From the NCBI GenBank assembly GCA_038525605.1, contig JBCBHL010000361.1, positions 1 to 7,506 of the forward strand: a DNA stretch of 7,506 bases. The letters are read 5' to 3'. Of this stretch, positions 1 to 5,589 are shown piece by piece. Made by a program: the position numbers and the translations under genes. The notes below the pieces were generated by a model. It was not told the DNA's origin. It saw nothing but the letters and a program-made list of their open reading frames with translations, and did not search any database. Position 1 is the first letter of the stretch. Each line of letters starts with the position of its first letter. The DNA is from JANSWY01 sp038525605 (lineage in GTDB: Bacteria > Bacteroidota > Bacteroidia > Cytophagales > Cyclobacteriaceae).

Positions 1-1851
1 GAAGTGACAGACCATAAAGTGGCATATCGCTACGAAAAGGAATATCAGACCATATTTCCCAGGGCTTACAATAGCATGAAACCAGAGTTTGCAGATGAAT
101 ACAGAACCATCATGGGACTCAAAAAAGGTGAGAAGCCTAGTTTTTCAGATAATTTGTCCTATTTGGTCAAGCATCAGGCGGGGCATATGTTTCTCCGCTA
201 TTTCATGTGGAATTTTGCCGGACGTGCAGGCAGTCAAACCGGAGCAAGCTGGTTGTCGCCACTGGACGCAACGGAGCAACTACCTCATGTGCTGGAAAAT
301 GATATGGCCAGAAATAATTATTTTATGCTTCCCTTGTTGCTGGGGCTAATCGGTCTGTTTTTTCTTTATAAACAGCATAGAAAGATGTTTTGGGTGGTAT
401 TCATGTTGTTTTTCATGACTGGATTTGCCTTAGTGCTTTATTTAAATTCACCGCCTTCCGAGCCCAGAGAAAGAGACTATATCTATGTAGGTTCTTATTT
501 CACATTTGCCATTTGGATGGGACTGGGCGCTATTCCGGTAGTGCAATTATTCACCAGATTTTTCGGTGAAAAGAAATTCCAATTTGCGGTGGTTGCCGGA
601 ACTCTGATCTGTATGCTGGTGCCAGCTGTTTTGATATCTACCAATTTTAATGATCATGATCGTTCCGAAAGATATCTCTCTGTGCTGGCCGCAAGGAATA
701 CATTGGCAGCCTGTGAGCAAAACGCTATTTTATTTACGGGTGGTGATAACGACACCTATCCACTATGGTATGTACAGGAGGTCGAAAACTTCAGAACGGA
801 TGTGCGCGTAATCGTTCTGAGCTATGCCAATGTTGACTGGTATATCAATGCGATGTTCGACCGAAAAAATGAATCAGACCCTATTCCCTTGTATCTCAGT
901 AGAGAAGATTACAGACAAGGTGGGCTGGTCGATGTCTCCTATGTCATGGAAAGTCCTCAACTGAAAGGAAAGTCGATACCTGTGAGAAAATATCTTGATT
1001 TGATCAATAAGAAATACAAAGGAATCATTCATGAATCTGTGCTGGGAGAATCTGCCATTGTACCGGCCAGGAAGTTTTATACTTCAATAGATTCGTCAAA
1101 ACTTGGAGAGAGAGACGACATCCCTGACATTGTTTCTGATAAACTGACGGATAATTTTGCATTTTCAATAAAAGGGAATGCTCTTGATAAGAAGGATTTG
1201 CTAATCATGGATATTCTGGATAGCAATAAGTGGGAAAGACCTGTTTATTTCAACTTTACGTCATTGAATCAGGTAAATTTCGATCTCACAGGTAAAACCG
1301 TACAGGTAGCTGATCTATTCAGAGTACTGCCGATAGATCCGGAAAAGGTGACCGCCGAACCTTTGGTTGATACGGCCAGAATGTATCGCAACCTGATCAC
1401 CAGATCATCTTACAGAAATATGAATCGTAAAAAAGTTCACTACACTGGAAACTATGTGTTTTTCACTCAAAGCCGTAGAAATCAATTCAATACGCTGATT
1501 GGCTCTCTAATAAAAGACGGTGATGTGGATACGGCCAGAGAGGTTTTGCACAAATCACTGGAATACTTCCCGGATGACGTAATCCCGATGGACTTCGCAG
1601 GTGTGGATATGTTCAGGTATGCCACGGTGTTACAGGAATCTGACACGGTAAAAAGATTAGGTGACCACATGTATCATGCGGCTGAAGACTGGCTTTCTTA
1701 CGTGGCTGAAAATCAGCATTTGAAAACGGATAGAAGGATTCAGTTACATCTGTATACACTTAATGAATGTACCAGAATTTGCCATCAGGCGGGAGATCTT
1801 GAGAGTGCAAAAAGGTTTAATCAGCTTTTTGAGAAATACTATAATACCTGA
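1..1851 (+). CDS. DUF2723 (GT117) family membrane glycosyltransferase, C-terminal part (5' end outside window)
   Basis: Open from the first base to a TGA at 1849-1851, giving 616 residues. The GTG at position 4 is not a credible start, because the frame is open before it and family members are usually around 1,000 residues. The N-terminal multi-membrane catalytic part lies outside the window. Seen here (numbering from base 1): hydrophobic helices near 106-123, 129-148, 161-182 and 195-214; the family hallmark EPRERDY at 154-160 just before a membrane helix; the GGDNDTYPLWY motif near 247-257; then a long soluble region ending in helical, TPR-like stretches near 490-530 and 582-616. Such proteins are common in Bacteroidota, are annotated as protein O-mannosyltransferase-like, and are thought to glycosylate exported proteins at the inner membrane using lipid-linked sugars. 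Substrate is unknown. The gene converges on the lipoprotein gene with 6 bases between stops. Family assignment is strong; the reaction is inferred from the family. Confidence 0.88.
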   Translation, partial: EVTDHKVAYRYEKEYQTIFPRAYNSMKPEFADEYRTIMGLKKGEKPSFSDNLSYLVKHQAGHMFLRYFMWNFAGRAGSQTGASWLSPLDATEQLPHVLENDMARNNYFMLPLLLGLIGLFFLYKQHRKMFWVVFMLFFMTGFALVLYLNSPPSEPRERDYIYVGSYFTFAIWMGLGAIPVVQLFTRFFGEKKFQFAVVAGTLICMLVPAVLISTNFNDHDRSERYLSVLAARNTLAACEQNAILFTGGDNDTYPLWYVQEVENFRTDVRVIVLSYANVDWYINAMFDRKNESDPIPLYLSREDYRQGGLVDVSYVMESPQLKGKSIPVRKYLDLINKKYKGIIHESVLGESAIVPARKFYTSIDSSKLGERDDIPDIVSDKLTDNFAFSIKGNALDKKDLLIMDILDSNKWERPVYFNFTSLNQVNFDLTGKTVQVADLFRVLPIDPEKVTAEPLVDTARMYRNLITRSSYRNMNRKKVHYTGNYVFFTQSRRNQFNTLIGSLIKDGDVDTAREVLHKSLEYFPDDVIPMDFAGVDMFRYATVLQESDTVKRLGDHMYHAAEDWLSYVAENQHLKTDRRIQLHLYTLNECTRICHQAGDLESAKRFNQLFEKYYNT

Positions 1852-1857
1852 TAGCAA

Positions 1858-2376
1858 TTAAAAGACCGATTCTCTGAAATCTGAGGCGATGAACCGGAAA
1901 GTTTTAATGTTTCTTAATGATCCGTCAGAAACGGGGCTGTCGTTGTATTTTAATTCGATTTCTACCGATCCGGTAATGAGGATTTTGTTACCAAGATCGA
2001 TTCCTTCAAGATTGATGCTTCTGATGAGAGCATCCGTGACAGGATAGCAAAAGCAAGATTGAGTATATTCGATTTTCAGATCGGGAATATTATTGTCAGT
2101 AATGCTGAATGTTGGATTCTCACTAACATACTGAGGTAATTGAATAAAAAGATTTTCAATGATGCCTGCATCTGCGGCCAGTAATTCCGGAGAGTCGGCA
2201 TAGTAGTAGTGAAGTACCAGATCATTTCCCGGTAGCAATACTTCCGGCACGTCTACAATTTGATAGTTTTCGTAATAATTGAAGGTTTCTACCTGAAGCA
2301 GGTTTTCCTCTTCCGAATTGTTACAACTGCTCAAGAACAGCAGTGTTATTAACCCTATGATGCTAGTAATTCTCAC
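1858..2376 (-). CDS. small putative surface lipoprotein, function unknown
   Basis: A 172-residue protein with a GTG start at 2376. An in-frame stop (TAA at 2389-2391) lies just upstream, so the gene cannot start much earlier, and this start places a proper signal peptide at the N terminus: MR, a hydrophobic stretch at 5-15, then the lipobox LSSC with Cys18 as the predicted lipidated residue. The cysteine is followed by NNSEEEN, resembling the acidic lipoprotein export signal that sends Bacteroidota lipoproteins to the cell surface. The mature part looks beta-rich (alternating hydrophobic pattern, for example near 132-143) and has a Cys-x-Cys pair at 108 and 110. I do not recognise a family. 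It lies 72 bases downstream of the acyltransferase gene on the same strand, so cotranscription is possible but unproven. It ends 6 bases from the convergent glycosyltransferase gene, leaving no room for separate terminators between the coding ends. Confidence 0.8.
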   Translation of the reverse strand: MRITSIIGLITLLFLSSCNNSEEENLLQVETFNYYENYQIVDVPEVLLPGNDLVLHYYYADSPELLAADAGIIENLFIQLPQYVSENPTFSITDNNIPDLKIEYTQSCFCYPVTDALIRSINLEGIDLGNKILITGSVEIELKYNDSPVSDGSLRNIKTFRFIASDFRESVF

Positions 2377-2448
2377 GCTTTTGATGATTTAGAAATTCCT
2401 TCCAATCTGACAATGCAAATGCGGGAATAGTTGGAAATAATCCATTCT

Positions 2449-3177
2449 TTATTTGCCGGAATGGTCTTCAATCATTTGCAGCATGAGGTTTCTAACATGT
2501 TCTTTCATTTCTACGGAAGAGCTAAACTGATCCGGTGAAACGGACTTGCCAAACACCATCTTGATTTTACCGGGTTTAATTTTTAGCGATCCCGGTGGCA
2601 TCAGTTTACCGGCATTTAGGATAACCATCGGAAGAATTTCAGTGTTTGTATCTCTGGAAATTCTAAAAGCTCCTTCATAAAATGGAAGCAACGGCTCTTC
2701 GGACCTGTTTTGCGTCCCTTCGGAGAAGATTAGTAGAGATATTCCGGATTTGATTCTTTCTTTGAGTAGCAAGGTGCTTGCTTTTCTACTCTCCGGGCTC
2801 GATCTGTCTACCACGACACAGGCTACTTTTACAATCCAGCCGAATATCGGAACTTTTAGTAACTCCTTTTTAGCAAGCGGTCTAAACTGACCGGGAATCG
2901 ACCTTACTACTCCGGGAATATCTAGAAAGGAGGTATGGTTACTGGTAAAGACGTAGGATTTTTTCCTGTCAAAATTTTCCAAACCTATGGTTTTGTAATG
3001 GATAAAGGTCAGCAGACTGAAAACCCTGGACCAGAGATATAATCCCGTGTAGGTGATTCCGCCATATTTCTGTCCTAAGAGAATCGGGAGAATGAACATC
3101 GGCAGCAGGATGATCATAAATGTGATAAAAACTATGGCAACCCAGACCAGGTAAAAAAACGATATCAGCTTTTTCAT
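2449..3177 (-). CDS. 1-acyl-sn-glycerol-3-phosphate acyltransferase family protein (PlsC-like)
   Basis: A 242-residue protein, normal length for PlsC/AGPAT enzymes, which transfer an acyl chain to lysophosphatidate at the inner membrane in phospholipid synthesis. It starts at ATG 3177; no clear Shine-Dalgarno precedes it. One or two N-terminal membrane helices span about 5-35. The four acyltransferase blocks are in order: block I NHTSFLD with catalytic His81 and Asp86; the KKELLKVPIFGW segment at 103-114; block II ending VVVDR with Asp124-Arg125; block III FSEGTQ at 151-156 with Glu153-Gly154-Thr155; and block IV near ILPMVIL (181-187). The odd point is Gln156 where most family members have Arg (EGTR). 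Because this family also includes acyltransferases acting on lyso-aminolipids such as ornithine or glycine lipids, the exact acceptor is open; plain PlsC activity is the simplest guess. A possible promoter lies upstream within 3215-3245. Confidence 0.88.
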   Translation of the reverse strand: MKKLISFFYLVWVAIVFITFMIILLPMFILPILLGQKYGGITYTGLYLWSRVFSLLTFIHYKTIGLENFDRKKSYVFTSNHTSFLDIPGVVRSIPGQFRPLAKKELLKVPIFGWIVKVACVVVDRSSPESRKASTLLLKERIKSGISLLIFSEGTQNRSEEPLLPFYEGAFRISRDTNTEILPMVILNAGKLMPPGSLKIKPGKIKMVFGKSVSPDQFSSSVEMKEHVRNLMLQMIEDHSGK

Positions 3178-3214
3178 TTCGAAAACTATCGAAGCATCAA
3201 AGTAAATAAAGCCG

Positions 3215-3245
3215 CAAAATAGAAAATAAGGGATGAAGGCTCAAA
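3215..3245 (-). promoter_or_regulatory. possible Bacteroidota-type promoter for the acyltransferase gene
   Basis: Read on the minus strand, a TTTG (3245-3242) is followed after 20 bases by TATTTTG (3221-3215). This approximates the Bacteroidota sigma-70 consensus TTTG / about 20 bases / TAnnTTTG, but the -7 box is one base short. The box ends 37 bases before the ATG at 3177. The -33 box also forms the end of the T run of the terminator-like hairpin at 3243-3271, so the two readings overlap. Weak, pattern-only support. Confidence 0.3.
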
Positions 3246-3271
3246 AAAAGCGTCCCATTTTATCAATGGAA
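3243..3271 (-). terminator. weak terminator-like hairpin after the small membrane protein gene
   Basis: On the minus strand, starting 8 bases after the small gene's stop, TTCCAT (3271-3266) can pair with ATGGGA (3258-3253), one pair being G-T, around a 7-base loop. Three bases later comes a run of seven T (3249-3243). The T run suits an intrinsic terminator, but the stem is short and poor in GC, so it may be only partly effective or fortuitous. It would separate the kinase operon from the acyltransferase gene. Confidence 0.35.
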
Positions 3272-3278
3272 ATTTTAA

Positions 3279-3641
3279 TTAGTTGCCGTATTTAATCTCG
3301 TTCCGTTTTCGTTTTTTCTTCCTTTTCCCTGCCAGCGCATTGAAAGAGTCCATTAAAATTGCTGTGCCGGTAACACCTGTGATCCCACCAGCAACCAATA
3401 GCACCTGACCAACCTGATCGTTGTCTCTACCCAACATAAGACCTCCGGCAATCGTAACAGAATAACCAATTGCTGACACCAGTACGCCTTTTTTAAACTG
3501 ATTGTTTGCGTCTGACATTCTCAAATCTATGGCATTGATTTCGGTCTTTAGGTTTTTAACTTCTAACCTCAAAGAATCTATGTTTTGAGAAAATGCTTGA
3601 AATGATACTAAAATAGAAAAAATTAAAACTGTAAGTTTCAT
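3279..3641 (-). CDS. small exported glycine-rich membrane protein, function unknown
   Basis: A 120-residue protein. The frame is open further upstream to 3704, but I chose the ATG at 3641. It begins exactly at a typical signal sequence (MKLTVLIFSILVSFQAFSQ, 1-19) and avoids overlap with the regulator gene, whose stop lies 16 bases before it. After the signal comes a heptad-like charged helix near 20-48, probably coiled coil, then two hydrophobic glycine-rich segments at about 53-71 and 77-97 with glycine-zipper spacing (Gly67/Gly71; Gly85/Gly89), separated by a short polar loop RDNDQ. It ends in a strongly basic tail (KRKKKRKR, 106-113). I do not recognise a family. Its place as last gene of the kinase/regulator operon suggests a target or accessory of that system; this is inference from position only. 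Confidence 0.75.
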   Translation of the reverse strand: MKLTVLIFSILVSFQAFSQNIDSLRLEVKNLKTEINAIDLRMSDANNQFKKGVLVSAIGYSVTIAGGLMLGRDNDQVGQVLLVAGGITGVTGTAILMDSFNALAGKRKKKRKRNEIKYGN

Positions 3642-3657
3642 GAAATAAAAAATAGGA

Positions 3658-4419
3658 TTACTTAAACCACTCTTTAAAATTAGCAACTTTTTCTCTACTA
3701 ACAATCAGTTCGTCTACCTGGCCTGAACTTAATTGCAGTATCAATCTTTGATTTGTATAAGGTTTCATCAAAGTAATGGCATTGATATGCACGATAAATT
3801 GTCTGTTGATCCTGAAAAAGCGTTTGTCATCTAAATGGTTTTTCATTAATTCATCCAGGGTATAATCCGTCATGTACTTTTTGGAGCTTTCTCCGTCATG
3901 CAGATAAACTATTTTATTATCAGAGGAGAAATAGGTGATTTCTGCAACTGGTTTATTGTAGTATTTACTGCCGGATTTTACCAGAAACCGCTCTTTGTAT
4001 TGTTTTTTATGCTCAAAAAGCTCTTTAAGCTTACTGAAGTCGATGCTGTTTGAGCGATCAGAATAAAGAGATTGATATTTGTCCAGAGCGTCATTCAACT
4101 CGTCTTGTTGTACTGGTTTTAGCAGATAATCAATGCTATTTACTTTAAAAGCTTTAAGCGAGTATTCATCATAGGCTGTTGTAAAAACTACTGGTGTTTT
4201 CACATTGATCTTTTCAAAGATACTAAAGCTCAATCCATCGGCCAATTGAATATCACAAAACAGGATGTCCACCTCTTCCTGCTTGTTTTGCAGATAGTCC
4301 ACCGTATCTCTGACAGTGTCAAACTGATCGAGAATATTAATCTGCTGACCACTTTTTTCAATCATAGCAATCAATCTGTCTGCTGCAAGCTGTTCGTCCT
4401 CTATGATTAATGCATTCAT
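3658..4419 (-). CDS. LytTR-family response regulator
   Basis: A 253-residue protein with a receiver domain (about 2-118) and a LytTR DNA-binding domain (about 143-252). Receiver residues visible: acidic pair Glu7-Asp8, phospho-acceptor Asp56 in LFCDIQLADG, Thr80/Thr81 after the fourth strand, and Lys101 in LLKPV. The LytTR part shows the usual FFRINRQFIVHINAI segment (201-215) and ends LIVSREKVANFKEW. Length and architecture match the standard LytR/AgrA-type regulators paired with LytS/YehU kinases. The ATG at 4419 lies 4 bases after the kinase stop, indicating translational coupling and a cognate pair. LytTR proteins generally bind paired short sites upstream of their targets and often act on their own operon or close neighbours. 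Targets cannot be read from this window. All key residues are present, so it should be active. Confidence 0.95.
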   Translation of the reverse strand: MNALIIEDEQLAADRLIAMIEKSGQQINILDQFDTVRDTVDYLQNKQEEVDILFCDIQLADGLSFSIFEKINVKTPVVFTTAYDEYSLKAFKVNSIDYLLKPVQQDELNDALDKYQSLYSDRSNSIDFSKLKELFEHKKQYKERFLVKSGSKYYNKPVAEITYFSSDNKIVYLHDGESSKKYMTDYTLDELMKNHLDDKRFFRINRQFIVHINAITLMKPYTNQRLILQLSSGQVDELIVSREKVANFKEWFK

Positions 4420-4423
4420 TGGC

Positions 4424-5455
4424 TTATGATTCTTCTACGTTTATCAAGGGTATTTTCACGGTGAATTTCCCATTGGAATTCACAATTACAGGGTTTTCTT
4501 TACTCAAAAAGGAATATCTGTTGACAATGTTGTTGAGACCGACATTGGAAGACTCCTCTTGCTGCTCTTTCAGTTGAATGTTATTTTCAATCACAATATG
4601 TCCCAATTGGTTATTGTATAGCCTGATGGCCAATGGAGATTTTCTGGATACTTCGTTGTGCTTGATAGCATTTTCGATCAGTAACTGTAATGCAGAGGGT
4701 GCAATATATTGACTTCTGGATTCCGGTGTAATTGAATTTTCGATGATGAGGTTATCTCTGAATCGGATTTTCATCAAATAAATATAAGCTTCCAGAAAAT
4801 TAAGTTCTTCTTCTAATTTGACTAGCTTATTGTCTTGATTTTTGAGTAAGTAGCGATATACTTTCGATAACTGATCAACAAATTTTGACGCTATTTCCTG
4901 ATCCTGATAGATCAGACTCGACAATACATTGAAACTATTGAATAAAAAATGGGGATTCACTTGTTTTCTTAAGGCATCAAACTGCGCTTCGGCGCTTTGC
5001 TTTTTAAAACGTTCTGCTTCTATTTGATAGTCGTGCCCCTGCTTTCTGTAATAAACTATCGCATTGATACAGTGTAGGAACAAATTAATTCGGAAGGTGA
5101 AACCAATCATTAACTTTAAGGTGTTGACAAAACTCCCTTCCAATGAGAATAATGGTCCAAGGATTAAATCTCCCAAAAAAGATATAAACACTACCCAGAC
5201 GATCGATACCAGAAAATGGAAAATCAGCGATCTATGCTTTTTGCCATTTAATTCTTCCTTGTAAATGAATCGGACCAGCAACCTGTTTCCTTCCCAAATC
5301 AGCGATACAAATATCAGTATGGCAATTACCAGATTAAAATCTGCCACCTTTCCTTCGAAAAGTGAATCACTTTCAGTGAATTTGATATTCAGGTATGAAT
5401 ACAAACTCAAAATGAAAATATAAATGTACCTATATTTGGCCTGGAAGATACTCAT
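4424..5455 (-). CDS. LytS/YehU-type sensor histidine kinase (His_kinase PF06580)
   Basis: A 343-residue inner-membrane kinase. The N-terminal half has four predicted membrane helices, near 8-24, 39-60, 75-100 and 112-137, with short loops and no recognisable extracellular sensor domain. A coiled linker (about 140-162) leads to the phospho-acceptor block NPHFLFNSFN (167-176) with His169. The ATP-binding part shows the N box QLLIENAIKHN (257-267, Glu261-Asn262) and the G box near GLNNI (306-310), in a short HATPase domain typical of this family. It should phosphorylate the LytTR regulator encoded 4 bases downstream. With so little outside the membrane, it probably senses a membrane-derived cue or a partner protein; this is inference. 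The ATG start at 5455 has no clear Shine-Dalgarno but an AT-rich inverted repeat close upstream. The FAS1 gene lies upstream on the same strand, behind a probable terminator. Confidence 0.94.
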   Translation of the reverse strand: MSIFQAKYRYIYIFILSLYSYLNIKFTESDSLFEGKVADFNLVIAILIFVSLIWEGNRLLVRFIYKEELNGKKHRSLIFHFLVSIVWVVFISFLGDLILGPLFSLEGSFVNTLKLMIGFTFRINLFLHCINAIVYYRKQGHDYQIEAERFKKQSAEAQFDALRKQVNPHFLFNSFNVLSSLIYQDQEIASKFVDQLSKVYRYLLKNQDNKLVKLEEELNFLEAYIYLMKIRFRDNLIIENSITPESRSQYIAPSALQLLIENAIKHNEVSRKSPLAIRLYNNQLGHIVIENNIQLKEQQEESSNVGLNNIVNRYSFLSKENPVIVNSNGKFTVKIPLINVEES

Positions 5456-5462
5456 CGATAAT

Positions 5463-5489
5463 ATAACTTTTTAAATGCCAATAAGTTAT
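5463..5489 (-). promoter_or_regulatory. AT-rich inverted repeat just upstream of the kinase start
   Basis: ATAACTT (5463-5469) and AAGTTAT (5483-5489) form a perfect 7-base inverted repeat with a 13-base spacer, lying 8 to 34 bases upstream of the kinase ATG. It could be an operator or a leader hairpin close to the ribosome landing site. It may equally be chance in AT-rich DNA; no standard Bacteroidota promoter was found nearby. Confidence 0.25.
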
Positions 5490-5528
5490 TTATTCTTTTG
5501 TGCTCATTAGCTGGTATGTGCGGGTAGG

Positions 5529-5569
5529 AAAACAACTCCGACGGAAATATATCTTCGCGCCGGAGTTGT
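5529..5569 (-). terminator. intrinsic terminator of the FAS1 gene
   Basis: On the minus strand, ACAACTCCG (5569-5561) is followed after 20 bases by its perfect complement CGGAGTTGT (5540-5532), with two further G-C pairs possible inside after one mismatch. The second arm runs straight into a short T tract (TTTT, 5532-5529). It begins 20 bases after the FAS1 stop codon. Stem, position and T tract fit a Rho-independent terminator separating FAS1 from the kinase operon. The T tract is short, so read-through is possible. Confidence 0.6.
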
Positions 5570-5589
5570 AAATACTAAATTGTGTTCTA

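Noticed and set aside
4..6. GTG as the start of the glycosyltransferase.
   Set aside because: The frame is open from base 1 and the N-terminal catalytic portion of the family is missing, so the gene begins outside the window.
1482..1670. 62-codon open frame on the minus strand inside the glycosyltransferase gene.
   Set aside because: No recognisable features, lies wholly inside a well-supported gene on the other strand.
2400..2436. Inverted repeat TTCCAA/TTGGAA between the acyltransferase and lipoprotein genes.
   Set aside because: Only 6 pairs with a 25-base loop and no T run after it; likely chance.
3642..3704. A longer N terminus for the small membrane protein, starting at 3704.
   Set aside because: It would overlap the LytTR regulator gene and put 21 residues before an evident signal peptide; the ATG at 3641 fits far better.
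5064..5264. 66-codon open frame on the plus strand inside the kinase gene.
   Set aside because: Lies opposite the membrane-helix region of a well-supported kinase, with no signal or motif of its own.
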